DNA from: Rhodocollybia butyracea
Taxonomy: Eukaryota > Basidiomycota > Agaricomycetes > Agaricales > Omphalotaceae
Length of the DNA stretch: 64,000 bases
Direction of reading: 5' to 3'
Assembly: GCA_015501585.1 (NCBI GenBank)
Contig: JADNRY010000093.1
Span: 150,955 to 214,954 of the forward strand
Shown here: positions 34,501 through 45,666 of the stretch, piece by piece
How positions within the stretch are numbered: the first letter of the stretch is position 1
Layout of the letters: each line of letters starts with the position of its first letter
The notes under the pieces: model-generated
What the model saw: the letters and a program-made list of their open reading frames with translations, nothing else
Told to the model about the DNA's origin: nothing
The model's database searches: none
Program-made: the position numbers and the translations under genes

Positions 34501-35861
34501 TGGCGATGGGTTGTCATTACCCGACGGCGGTGCAAGGAACTTTTGGACTCGAGTTTCAGAAGCGATACAAGAGGTCGAGGGCCAGCGTGCGGTGGTAGGT
34601 GCTGAATTCCGCATCGTGGGGCGTGTACTGGATACGGAGAAACCTGAAGATAGATCACTCGTATTCTTGGCCTCTTCGACTTCAAATATCTCAATACGCT
34701 GGCAACAAGGGCGGTTCATTGGTGCTGGCGCGTTTGGCTCCGTGTATCTTGCTGTAAACCTTGATACAGGAGCGTTAATGGCAGTGAAGGAAATCAAGTA
34801 TCAAGAGCTCTCAGGAATCCCGAACCTTTACTCTCAAATCAAAGACGAGCTTAGTGTCATGGAGATGCTTCACCATCCGAACGTAGTCGAGTACTATGGG
34901 ATAGAAGTTCATCGGGACAAAGTCTATATCTTTGAGGAATATTGTCAGGGTGGTAGTCTTGCGGCGTCTTTGGCTCATGGAAGAATTGAAGATGAGCGGA
35001 TCATTCAGGTGTATACCATGCAGATGTTGGAAGGTCTTGCCTATCTTCACTCAAGGGGGATTGTGCATCGAGACATCAAACCAGATAGTGCGTCGACGTC
35101 TTCTGTGGCAAGCTCTGAACTAATCCTACATTTTTCAGACATCCTTCTTGACCATCTGGGAGTGATAAAGTTTGTCGACTTCGGAGCGGCCAAAATACTT
35201 GCAAAGAATCAACGATCACTGGCAGCACGATCTCGCCGCGCGCCTGATGTCGATGCCGCCGCTGGCGGTCTGGGCATGAACAACAGCCTTACCGGAACCC
35301 CTATGTACATGTCCCCCGAGGTCATTAAGAATGACAAACGAGGCCGACATGGAGCGATGGATATTTGGTCCTTGGGTTGTGTGGTGCTTGAATGTGCCAC
35401 TGGGAGGAAGCCTTGGAGTAATCTCGATAATGAATGGTAATCTTCTATTCGACAAGATTATTTGACCAGTCACTTACTCTTAGCATAGGGCGATCATGTT
35501 CCACATAGGAGTCGCCACACAACATCCTCCGTTACCTGAACCTGACCAGCTCAGTGATCTAGGTATCGCGTTCATAAAGCAGTGTTTAACGATTGATGCC
35601 ATGAGAAGGCCAAGCGCGGAGGAACTTCTTAGTCACCCTTGGATGATTGAGTTCCAAGAAGCGCTGGCGAGTTATGAAGAAGAGGAGATTGCCAACAATC
35701 CTCCGGAAGAGATGCCTCCTGACGAGAACTTTTCAAACGCAACTGTTGCACGGCAAGCTATAATCATTCAGGAGAAGGAGATGGAGAACATTAAACGAGC
35801 GTCACCAAACTCAGAGCTGGCTTCGACTCCCGATGAAACTGAGTGCTCAGAATCATCGTGA
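31510..35861 (+). CDS. SSK2: SSK2/Wis4-type MAP kinase kinase kinase (HOG pathway)
   Basis: This is the MAPKKK of the osmostress (HOG/Sty1) cascade; it phosphorylates the Pbs2-type MAPKK. I take ATG 31510 (MRRHTPTLYPHPE); MNSKSQSFHES at 31663 is an alternative. The long N-terminal half has the conserved SSK2 regions ending in LTNRLMVRVINYFDTQ and QRFAR-VLTHRFSNSAEYSLE. The kinase domain starts WQQGRFIGAGAFGSVYLA near 34700. It has the lysine in MAVKEIKYQ, EYCQGGSLAASL, catalytic loop HRDIKPD-NILLD across an intron (35088-35138), metal motif VDFGAAKIL, TPMYMSPEVI and DIWSLGCVVLECATGRKPW. The end after the last intron (35437-35488) is RRPSAEELLSHPWM. Four introns were placed: 33081-33133, 33407-33456 (GC-AG), and the two above. 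It is head-to-head with DRG1, 71 bp between start codons. Confidence 0.92.
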
Positions 35862-36083
35862 TTTACTGAACCTCATCTTTTGTTGATATTGTATTATGTT
35901 TCTGACATCTCCTCAACAACTGTTGTAGCGTCCATTGTAAACTGTATTTTACTTTTTCCAACGATGCCATTTTATATGTATTTCTCCATTTTAGATATTT
36001 GTCCCTGCTCGTTACTTACCAGTAGTATGATCTACTTATGACTCGATTGATCTAGAAAATGCATAAAACGGTAAACCAGTAAA

Positions 36084-36597
36084 TTAGGGTGTAGCGAGAC
36101 CAACGAAGCTTGAAGATTGAGCAATTCGTGTGATTTGAGGCCACAGGATGTTCAAGATGACGAGGACCAGGAGGAGGGGGTACCAGCTTTTATTCGCGCG
36201 AGAAGAAGATGTGGGCAGACTTACCTCTGCGGCAAATTTCCCAGTCCTGACTAGGGTGAAGTAGATTGAGGACTCCTCCAATTCGGTATCCCCGACTCTG
36301 ACCGAAAGGAAGAGAGGGTTCTGTGGACCTCAATTTTTATCTGATCTTCCAAATTTGTCAAAAAAAGCACTGAAGAACCTCTTAAGCTCAAGCGCCTGTA
36401 TCAACAATACTTATTGACATCACAACCAGTAACTTGTCCGTCGGCATCGTACAGCTTGCCATCAGCCTCTGAATTAGTGGACTTGAATCCTTAATCAATG
36501 TTACTGGCTCTCTACATACTTGTTATGCGCCTCATGAATGCCAATACTTCATTCTCAAATTGTCGCAACGCTTTAGCTCAACGTCGATCATGGCTTT
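36084..36597 (-). other. Possible small split gene ending at the Copia LTR
   Basis: On the minus strand there are protein-like pieces next to the left Copia LTR: AKALRQFENEVLAFMRRIT joined by a GTATGT...TTCAG intron to KADGKLYDADGQVTG. Further down are VGDTELEESSIYFTLVRTG and a hydrophobic tail, YPLLLVLVILNILW, with a stop at 36084. They cannot be joined with confidence and I do not recognise the protein. The first piece stops at the LTR edge. A small tail-anchored protein gene cut by the insertion is one reading; chance open frames are another. Confidence 0.3.
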
Positions 36598-36966
36598 TGT
36601 AAACTAGTCAATACGATCCCAGTGATACTTCGAGTAAATCAACTGGTTATTAATAAGTAACTATACCTGTAAACTAGTCAATACGATCTAAAGTGATTAA
36701 ACTAATCAGTAAACTAGATAACAGGTAAGTAAGAAAGATACGCACCCCAGTGATACTTCGAGTAAATCAACTGGGGTGTTAAGTCAAACAAAGTACAGAT
36801 TAAATACGCCTGCGTGGTAAATAGATATCGCGAAGAAAATAAAAGGAATAAAGTTATACTTTTTTGGAATAAGGAAGACCAAGGGAGTAGGGATCATCCC
36901 TATACTTATCCCGGGGATGAACACGGTCGCGGGACTCCTTCTACCGGACCGCACAGATCTACGACA
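36598..36966 (-). repeat. Copia 3' LTR (left in window)
   Basis: The 369-bp repeat is almost identical to 41297-41665. It contains internal repetition: the first 20 bases recur about 70 bp further on. A block with CCAGT...ACTGG ends occurs twice, near 36618 and 36748. Confidence 0.93.
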
Positions 36967-36971
36967 CTCCC

Positions 36972-39900
36972 CTAGTCCCGCGCATCGTCGTTCTCCATGC
37001 CCATCTTCTCTACGATCCTCCTATGAAGTGTTGTTCCCAGCGGTTTTGTCAAAATATCAGCCAGATTATCTTCGGATGGGACGTAGTGAATTTTGACCTC
37101 CCCCTTCTCCACGAGGTCACGGAGGAAATGGTATCGAATGTCGATGTGCTTTACACGCTGGTGGAAACGGGGGTTCTCCGAAATAGCTATTGCGCTCTTA
37201 TTGTCAGCGTAGAGGTCGGAAGGAAGTTCTGGGGGATATCCTATCTCGGATAAGAAGCTGTGGATCCATTTCGCTTGTTGAGCGCCTTTCCATAGGCTAT
37301 ATATTCGGATTCAGTAGTCGAAATTGAAACAACGTCTTGCCTTTTTGACATCCAGAAGACCGGCCCTCCAGCGAGCATAGTCAGGACTCCAGATACAGAC
37401 CGACGAGTGTCAATACATGCCGCGTGATTGGCATCTCCGTAGGTGAGAGGTTTCAGCCCGTCCTTCAGCCGTCGGAAGGTGATACCGAGATGTTTCGTTC
37501 CAACGATATATCGCAACAGGTGGACCAATGCGTGCCAATGAGCTACTCCCGGATCCTGGGAGAATCTCGAGAGGTCGTTAGTCTCGTAGGCCATGTCGGG
37601 GCGGCATGCTCCCTGCCCAAATTGAATGCCTCCAAGAATTTCGCTGTATGGCTTGTCCCGCATGAAATGACGATCTTCTTCAGTCTTTGGAGACTGTTCC
37701 TTCGAAAGTGTAAGGCCGGGAGGATAGGGAGTAGGCTTGGGTTTCAGATCCTGCATACCGTACTTCGTGAGTAGCTGATCCCAGTACGCTGGCATAGATA
37801 GGGTGGCCGTCCCAGCTTCCCGGTCGTGTACAAGTCTCATACCGAGAGCGAACTGCACAGTGTCGGTTTCTTTGATCCGGTACTTCTCCCCGATCTCTTC
37901 TTTAGCTCTAGTCATCTCTTCTCTCGATGAAGATCCCCCAATGTGTCATCGGTATATGTGCCAGTCATAGTCTCCCCCGAATCTGATTTCCTCGACCTCA
38001 CGCACTGATCTGCTTGTGAACGACTGTACCCAAGTTCCTTGTACGTCCCATCCAACTTCTTCCACCAGTTTCTACCTGCCTGCATCGACCCATACAATGA
38101 CTTCTTCATTCGCATTACCTTCCCAGATCCTCGTCCCTCGAAGCCTTCAGGAGGGCGAACATACATCTCTTCCTTCATTTCTGCATTCAAGTAAGCTGAG
38201 GCGAAATCGATCTGCCAAATAAAGTATCCGAGAGACACCCATACTGCAATGAGGATTCTAAGTGACTCGAATCTGAGAACTGCTGCAAATACTTCGAAGA
38301 AATCCACTCCTTCAACCTGCTTTCCTCCATTAACGACCAATCTAGCCTTCTCGTCTACTATGTTTCCCGAACCATTTAACTTGTGTGCGAAGACCCAAAG
38401 CGGGTTCAGAATGGTGGCGCCAGGGGGTGGATCCTGTAGCTCGCCGAAGACGTCGAATTCCTTCATTCGTTGGATTTCTTTCTGTATTGCTGGCATCCAT
38501 CGTTCCGGATCCTCCAAGGCTTTAGAATAGTTCTTCGGTACTGGTGGGAGTCCGACGGCTGAGAATGCTGCATTAAACGTTGAGTCTAACTCTGTTGGAA
38601 GACTGTCAGCTAGGCTCGTGAAGTTAGCACGAGGGCGTTTGGAAGTTGTGGCCCAGTCTTGTCCTGTGTCATTTCCGTCTCGTTCTCGGTCCTCGAATTC
38701 TTTGCTGGCTACCGCGATTGCAGAAGGATTTTTACTGCGAAGAGAGCGGCGGAGCATAGGGGCCGGTTGTTCCTGGGAATTCTTGGCGGGAGTAACCGGA
38801 GTTTCGGCGCTAATGGGTTCGATCATTTCTTCTTCGACATCAGCTGGCCTCAGGGTTGCGGTGTTGTCGAGTTCGTTGTCGAGTTCGCCGTCGTCTCTAT
38901 ACCCGACATCTCTCTCCCCTCCAGCTGGTGGCAAGATAGCAGGAACCCTCTCGTCAAATGACACATCTCGGCTTGCAATGACTCGCCCAGAGGACAAATA
39001 CAACAGATAGACTCCCCTTTCTCCATACCCAACCATCCTTCCAGGTACCGCGCGAGGATCCAACTTTCCTGGCTCACCATTTACAATCGTCGCCCATGCC
39101 ATTACCCCCCAAGGCCGAAGGTGAGCCACGTCCATACGTCGCTTATACCACAACTCAGCTGGTATCTTGAATCCAGTTCTACTCGTGGGCAAGAGATTTT
39201 CTGTGTACACAACATAGGCACATGCATAGGTCCAAAGATAAGGAGGGAGCCCGGATTCGACCAGAATAGTGCGAACATGGTCAAATGTTACGCCATGTTT
39301 CCGTTCAGCTACCCCGTTAGCAGCAGAGGAATATGCGGGGATGACTTCCAGTTTGATACCATTTTTCTCTGCCCAAGTCCGCCATAGGTCCCCAGTGAAT
39401 TCTTTTCCTCCATCTACTCGCACAGCCAGGAGCTTCTCTCCTGTCTCATTTTCCGCCAATGTCTTGTACTTCGTCATGGCCGCAAGCGTCGATGTGGCCT
39501 CTTTATTCGGCAAGTAGTAATCCTTTGTCATAGCAGAATGCCCGTCGATGATTGGCATAGAGTAGTAGAAGCCGCCTAGAGACCGAGTTCTCATCGGACC
39601 CGTCAAGTCGATATGGACTCGTTCCAGCAGTCTAGATTCCACTGAAGTTTTTCCATCGAATGGCCTCCTCTTCGCCTGTCCAATGTGGCATGGGCCACAG
39701 TCCGAAATATCTCCCCTGTCCCCTATGACCTTTAGACCATCTACCAAGCCCTTCTCAACAGCCATCTTTATCCTAGTGATTCCGGCGTGTCCGAATCTCC
39801 GATGCCATCCGTCCCAGTCCACTGGCCTGTTAAGCGATCGTACCGTCAAGGCAACCGCCATTGCTTGCTTCTCTTGTAGCTGGTATAACCCTCCAGATCC

Positions 39901-41211
39901 GTAGCCTGTCAAGAAGTGGGTTCCTTCAGGCGAGAAGAACTTTGCCATCCCCCTTCCGAAGACAATAGTCACTCCCTTGGCATCCAATTTCGAGATAGAG
40001 ATCAGGTCAGATGATACTTTTGGTGCATGGAGGGCATTTTCGAACGTAACTACCATGGTAGAACCGTCATCTCGTACAAAAGTTTTCTTGGCGCGTCCGT
40101 AGCCGATGACTTCCAAGGTGGTTGAGGCTTCCGAGGAGCGACTGACGCGGGAACATGGAGTATAAACAACAAAGTCAGACCTATCTCTGAAGAAATGGTC
40201 CGTGGCTCCCGAGTCGGCAAAGGTCTCCCCTATCGGTTTGTCCTTCATAACTGATAGCGCAGCGTAGTGTTGTACAGGTTCTCCTATGGTGGCAGTTGCA
40301 TTTGCCGATGATGATGGAGCGTTAGGCTGTCCAGATTCTTTCTTCCCTCGCCACCACGCAGGGTACTGCCCCTCCTTTCCGCCTCCCTTCCTGAAGCACT
40401 CTTCGGCTAGGTGACCTGTTCTCGAGCAGTTTGTACACTTCTTTTCGGGATTCCTCGGAGATGATCCTTGTTTCTCGAGATGTTCGATTCGATTTTGGAG
40501 TGCTGCAATGAGGTTCGCTTGAGGCAAGTTCCCGCCAGAGATGGCTACGTCTGGGCGGTTACTGCTCCTTGAGTGTTGGTACGTGATATGCTGAATGATA
40601 GCGGAAGGGGAGGCGAAAGTGGTGGGGTTGGCCATGATGTTCTGCATAATGGTATCAAAGGCGACGGTAGGGAAGGCAGCCAGGATTATTTCACGGAATA
40701 TGGTGTCCGATACATCGTTCCCAGCGTCCAACGCTTCCTTCCTGAGCTCCCGGAACGTTTTGAAGAACCCGTCAAGAGTTTCATTGTCACGGAAGATGTG
40801 GTTCCGAAGTCGGCGCATGGCGTGAGTTTTGCGCATGTCGTCTGTTTTACCGAATTCATTCGTCAGGTAGGCCATAACTTCAGTTGCGGTTTTGTTGTCC
40901 ACATCCGGGACCATCGAAGGTAAATCCGACACATAGGCTTCAATCATCCCCTTCGCTCGGTCATTCCTAAACATCCACTCCCCCAGCGATGGAATTGTGG
41001 AGTATACTGGAGTTGGAGCAGGTTCTGGAGCTCCAGGGGTGAGAGCTGGTTTCGATATCGACCCATCTGTATAACCAATAATACCTTGGCTTCTAAGGGC
41101 GGTCTTTATTTTTCTTTCGATAGGTGCCCACGCCAGGCGTACACCTCCATCGAACTTTTGGTCTTCGGGAACTTCGGGGATAGGCGGTGGGATCGCGCCG
41201 TTACTAGCCAT
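36972..41211 (-). CDS. Copia gag-pol polyprotein with two 1-nt frame breaks
   Basis: The polyprotein starts at ATG 41211 (MASNGAIPPPIPEVPE). Gag is followed by a CCHC knuckle, CTNCSRTGHLAEEC. Protease is FADSGATDHFF. The integrase zinc region is WHRRFGHAG...CGPCHIGQAKR, with a core from VHIDLTGPM through RVDGGKEF to SSAANGVAERKHG. RT runs from LNPLWVFAHKLNG through WQIDFASAYLNAEM to the active-site motif YTDD. RNase H has TYGDANHAACIDTRRSVSG and SISTTESEYIA, and the tail is VPSEDNLADILTKPLG, stop at 36972. The frame breaks at a G5 run (37935-37939) and at a GG (37285-37286). One extra G at each would give one uninterrupted frame of about 1,410 residues, normal for fungal Copia. Confidence 0.9.
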
Positions 41212-41296
41212 TTCGTATTTCGGGTAAGTCTTGTTCTCGGTTTGGTGTTTTCAGTGATTATCGTTATTAATTTAGCAGGAGGCGGGGCCCATAACC

Positions 41297-41665
41297 TGTA
41301 AACTAGTCAATACGATCCCAGTGATACTTCGAGTAAATCAACTCGTTATTAATAAGTAACTATACCTGTAAACTAGTCAATACGATCTAAAGTGATTAAA
41401 CTAATCAGTAAACTAGATAACAGGTAAGTAAGAAAGATACGCACCCCAGTGATACTTCGAGTAAATCAACTGGGGTGTTAAGTCAAACAAAGTACAGATT
41501 AAATACGCCTGCGTGGTAAATAGATATCGCGAAGAAAATAAAAGGAATAAAGTTATACCTTTTTGGAATAAGGAAGACCAAGGGAGTAGGGATCATCCCT
41601 ATACTTATCCCGGGGATGAACACGGTCGCGGGACTCCTTCTACCGGACCGCACAGATCTACGACA
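41297..41665 (-). repeat. Copia 5' LTR (right in window)
   Basis: This is the 369-bp partner of 36598-36966. The two differ at a G/C near 41345 and a T/C near 41560, as far as read by eye. Near-identity implies recent insertion. Confidence 0.93.
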
Positions 41666-41719
41666 GATGTCATTACCATTTTTGATTCACATCCCTGATG
41701 TTAATCTGGTGGGGGAGGG

Positions 41720-41972
41720 TGTAACGCCTCTGCCTCTCCATAATCACCACTGACCGTATCCGGCGATACGGTCATCCTAGACACCACCGATAGACCAAAC
41801 GGTCTATCTTATCTTTCTATTTATTATTAATTATATAATAAACCCGTTACTATAAGTATCGTACGATTACTTAAGAGTCTAGTTAGTCTTTTACACCATC
41901 GTACACACAATAGTATCCTATTTGTCGTGTTCACCGGTGTTCCTAAGGACTTTGCCCATAGGGCGCGTTATA
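41720..41972 (+). repeat. Gypsy-like LTR remnant that truncates the next gene
   Basis: The 253-bp segment starts TGTAACGCC right after the purine tract GTGGGGGAGGG, as does the better-kept LTR at 57828-58093. Its end (AAGGAC...TAGGGCGCGTTATA) resembles that LTR's end (AAGGAC...TAGGGGTGTTACA). It carries two perfect hairpins: GACCGTATC/GATACGGTC (41752-41773) and GATAGACC/GGTCTATC (41789-41808). The stop codon of the neighbouring F-box/LRR gene lies inside its last bases. Confidence 0.75.
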
Positions 41973-43170
41973 TCAATCGAGGACAGGCCTGGACAAAGGC
42001 AGCAATAGTCTTAGATTCGAAACCTGTACCTCTTGCAGTATCGTCAAGACAAAGATGTCGCAATGTCTCAACGTGGGCCAATTGTTTTTGAATTTGACAT
42101 AGCACTGGGGCTGGGTCGAAGGTATATTTGCAGCGGTTGATGTGTAGAGAGATCAGCTGATGCGGCGCACATGAGGTGATGAGCCAGAGGGCATCGTGAA
42201 AATATGTGTGCAACCGCGAAACGTTGGGAAGCAGAACAGGGCCCTCCCACGCGAATGATTGCATGTGATTTTTATCAGCGAGGTAGCCAAGCTCTGTGAT
42301 ATGAGGATGGCGTTGGAGAAAGGAGATCAAGGACAAGTGATAGCCTTCAGCAATGTAAACGAGCTTGCGAAGACGTGGAAAGACAAAGGTCTTATTGTTG
42401 AGTAAGGTGGGAAGCGTGGAGTATAGGTCAACGTGCCCTTGAACAGAGGGGATATGGAATTCAAGGTGGGTGAGGTTCTGACCCGCGCTCTTCCATAACA
42501 TGTCTAAAAGAAATGATAGAGTAGTGAAGCGAGCTGTGAACAACATGAGAACACAAATAAACATAGAAAAACGGATGCTCACGTGGTGAAAATGCGCGGG
42601 AGATGGCAAGGGTCACTTTCTCAAGCCCGGGCGTATAAAGAGACGTCTGTTTGATTGCGGAAAATCAACCCATAGCTCAATGATATCTGAACAAGAACAT
42701 ACCACCAAAGATATGGATGTAGTAGTGGACATCGTGGGATAAGATAAAGAAAGCGTAAGTTCCTTGAGAGCATCCAAACATTCCCCGGCGCATGGCCCAA
42801 GGATGATGGGCAGTGTGTAGTTGGAACATGTCACAGAAAGTGACTGAAGACGATAGTCAGGGTTGTGGAGCTCAATATTTCAAAATACGTTGTCTAGCAC
42901 GGCCTTGAGCTGCGCCGAGCTCAAACCCTTTCCCAAAATGAAGAGCCTTTTCACAAAAGCTGCGGGGTGGCTTTCTCGAAGAGGTTCATGTTCCTTGTCG
43001 GATAGAGCAAGGGTTTTTATGGCTGAAGGGGGTGGGCTCTCATAGACAAAAGGCATGAAGACTTTGTAGATAAATTTGGATGCTGGGAGCGCCCGCTTGA
43101 TGACTTCAGGGCCTGCTTCTTTAGCAATAAGATGAAACAGCTCATTCGCAAGATGGCGAGGTGATTCCAT
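41968..43170 (-). CDS. F-box/LRR-like protein, 3' end replaced by an LTR
   Basis: ATG 43170 gives MESPRHLANELFHLIAKEAG, an F-box-like opening, then ALPASKFIYKVFMPFVYES. A GTATTT...CTTCAG intron (about 42893-42846) joins to SLSVTCSNYTLPIILGPCAG and LDALKELTLSLSYP. Later exons hold leucine-rich units such as NLTHLEFHIPSVQGHVDLY, FPRLRKLVYIAEGY, HPHITELGYLAD, LLPNVSRLHTYF and ETLRHLCLDD, ending FVQACPRLI. The last codons and stop (41968-41970) fall in the LTR remnant, so the original C-terminus is lost. Basidiomycetes have large families of such proteins, presumed substrate adaptors of SCF ubiquitin ligases. Confidence 0.65.
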
Positions 43171-43668
43171 GGCTATAGAGCTATTTTAAAAAGGTGCCAG
43201 TAAGAACCTGTAAGAACTCCGAGTCGTGGAAAGAGAGTACATACAGCTTACCAGCAAAGAGATTAAAGTGGTGGAAGCGAAAAAAAGAAGAGAATCGGCA
43301 ATATGTTGCTACAGATGATCAGCAAAATTATGCCGTGCCAGCAGGCAGCAAAAAATCAACAATGCTGAGTGTGTATATGATCTTGAACTATAATCCCCAT
43401 CTACAAAGCACCCCCAATGTCTGTTGTGATCGATTTTGTGGTACGTTTCTAAATACAATACCGAAATTGGTTTTTGAGAATGTGGAAATTATAGCGATGT
43501 CAAGGATGCAGTAAATCGTTGAATAAGGATTGGAAAAAATGCAGTAGATGCAAATCGAAGTTGTACTGTGTCAGTGACCCCAAGAGGTCAAATGAATGTT
43601 TACTGATTATGTTGTTCTAGAGTGCGGTTTGCCAAAGAAAGGACTGGCCGTCACACAAGCTATCCTGT
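43171..43668. other. Intergenic region, nothing recognised
   Basis: No gene with recognisable features was seen. Short open frames are present without motifs. Confidence 0.45.
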
Positions 43669-44187
43669 ATGGAGCCCAAGAGAATGCCTTCGGATTTCCT
43701 GCAGCACCTACTCGATGGCGCCGAAAAATTTGTGCTCAAATACCAATGCGAGACCTTCGCAGTTACACGACTTGGCTACCAACAAGTGAAAGGCTGGTGG
43801 AAGGGCCCATTGGAAACGAAAGGGCAGTTCCAAGCTCGGTTCCAAAAGGCAACGCGAGCGTTTGCTTGGGCGATAACAATACGCCTGAAGCATGAAGTCG
43901 GATACCCCAAAGGACAACTTAGCCACAGTGACTTTGCGTACGTACCTGGTACAGGGAAGTTAGTATCGTCTACTGAGTACGGTTCGCCTGAACAGAGAGA
44001 TATGTTGATTTCGGTGCACGAGAGTCGCGGACAGGTGGGGTTAGTGACGCTGTTCCATGTTGAGATTGCGCCGGGGGTGGCTCCGTTATATTTTACGCGG
44101 ATAAGGTCTATCTCCCTGGAAGGCCTGATGGCATCGACGCCTTATGATACAGAGGTAGCCTTAGTCAAGTGTCAGGCGTTGGTTTAA
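43669..44187 (+). CDS. Uncharacterised 172-residue protein
   Basis: An uninterrupted ATG-started frame encodes MEPKRMPSDFLQHLLDGAEK, FVLKYQCETFAVTRLGYQQ, RAFAWAITIRLKHEVGYPKG and SLEGLMASTPYDTEVALVK. It has no signal peptide, membrane helix or motif I know. Composition is balanced and protein-like, and the frame is long for random sequence at this base composition. A 5' exon may precede it near 43596. It lies between the truncated F-box gene and the decayed gene at 44753, in a region rich in mobile DNA. Confidence 0.45.
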   Translation: MEPKRMPSDFLQHLLDGAEKFVLKYQCETFAVTRLGYQQVKGWWKGPLETKGQFQARFQKATRAFAWAITIRLKHEVGYPKGQLSHSDFAYVPGTGKLVSSTEYGSPEQRDMLISVHESRGQVGLVTLFHVEIAPGVAPLYFTRIRSISLEGLMASTPYDTEVALVKCQALV

Positions 44188-44752
44188 CATAGGGATAGCA
44201 TAGATAGTGGTCCAGATTTAACAAGTTGTGCACTAAGAATACATGGCGTCAAATGACAACCTGATAACGACCAAACCCAAAAGAACTGGTCGACAAAATT
44301 TCTGCAAAGAGACCGTTAGTTTGTATGATAGAGAGGCCGTAAGACGCACATACGATAGGGAGGAGGCAGGCGTAGTGCATTGGTAGAAAGCTACAGCGAA
44401 GCAGCACAAGTGCAGAGAGCTGGAAGCTGCTTAGTTCAGGGACAATTCCCTCAGAACTGGGTTGACAGTGGGCAGTACCACACGGTCGTCGATGTTAGAT
44501 TAGAAGTAGGAAGCGTCATGTGACTGTGTTCGTAATGAACGTTACGGTTAACGCTCGTTCTCTTTTCACTTCAACAAGCATATTTGGTTTTGTACCCTTT
44601 GCTGACGGATTAAGACTCCTGCTCTTGATTCTCGGTATACAACCGGAAACTTTTCTGTGTTTCTGATTGATATATCCACTAAAACCATCGTATTGCAATC
44701 GGAAGGTCAGATCAGTTACTGGGGTGGTTAGAGGAGACGATTAATCTTCAAG
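44188..44752. other. Intergenic region, nothing recognised
   Basis: No gene was seen. The 3' part should hold the promoter of the gene starting at 44753. Confidence 0.45.
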
Positions 44753-45416
44753 ATGTGTAGTATGGGGCCAGTGACTTTGACGTACAATAATTTCCGGAAT
44801 AATCCCGAAGCCCTGCTGCAGTTCGCAAAGAATGGATCAGGTAAGAGAGAGACTTATGAGACCCCTCTTCTGAATGCCTGACGAGTGCGACGTTAGACTT
44901 AAAGTGCTTCGATGGCTGCGTTGGGTCTTTGCTACCAGAGGGCATACTACTAATGTCGCCAAATGTGAACTATTTGTATGCACCTCCCTTAAACATGTCC
45001 CAAGTGCGGCTTCGGCGAGAAAGACATTTTGGGCGAGATGACCCATTATATCACCCTCAACCGTTTTTGCTGTCTACTCCTCATCTAGCACTGATAATCA
45101 CACCTCAGGTTGACATTCAAAACAAGTTCTATCCGGCGTGGATTGTTCCAAGGAATGAACACTTTGTCAAAAGGGACACTTCTAGCCCTCGTACTGATAT
45201 GGGTGTAGTGATTGAAGACTTCGCCAAGTTGTTAATAACAATGGCTGAAAGCGTACTCAAAAATATTCATGATGATGCACGTACAGACAAATTTGTTACC
45301 GAGGGAGCCTGGGGTTTGCAGTTGGAGCTGAGTCGCCTGGAGGTACCTGCAACACTAGAACAGTGTCTACTGCGGATAAGAATCATTCAGCGCCATGTAC
45401 TTGAACTAGATGCCCG

Positions 45417-45568
45417 TGTAAGAGCCCTGACTCTTAATGCCTCAGACCATGAGCAAGATCTCGTTCTATTAGAGAAATAGACCGAAACAAGTAGGTGGTA
45501 CGAGGATAAGAGTGAACTAATTATGTAATATCGGCGCTAACGGCAATGAACGTGCCGTAGGCGTTACA
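45417..45568 (-). repeat. 152-bp LTR, left copy
   Basis: This appears identical to 46745-46896 by eye. It is preceded by target-duplication bases GCCCG. Confidence 0.85.
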
Positions 45569-45666
45569 CATGCCCCCTAGATTGACCCCACAGGTCCATC
45601 TTACCCAAAAAAAAAAACAAAAGAGAAAGATGGAAAAGGGAAAACATAACAAAGAGAAACATACAG

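Larger units (their letters stand above)
36598..41665 (-). mobile_element. Ty1/Copia LTR retrotransposon, nearly complete
   Basis: This 5.07-kb element lies on the minus strand with two 369-bp LTRs differing at only about two positions. In element orientation each LTR begins TGTCGTAG and ends GTTTACA. The internal region starts GGTTATGGGCCCCG right after the 5' LTR, a probable primer-binding site. A purine tract CTAGGGGGAG directly precedes the 3' LTR. The coding order gag, protease, integrase, RT, RNase H defines Copia. The flanks (GCTTT on the left, GATGT on the right) show no 5-bp target duplication. Confidence 0.93.

Noticed and set aside
38016..40923. Several plus-strand open frames of 60-130 residues
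   Set aside because: They are antisense shadows of the Copia polyprotein, which has all the expected domains on the minus strand.
45597..45625. Poly-A run near the end of the miniature LTR element, suggesting a SINE or LINE tail
   Set aside because: The element has LTRs, a purine tract and a 5-bp target duplication, so LTR-type integration explains it better.
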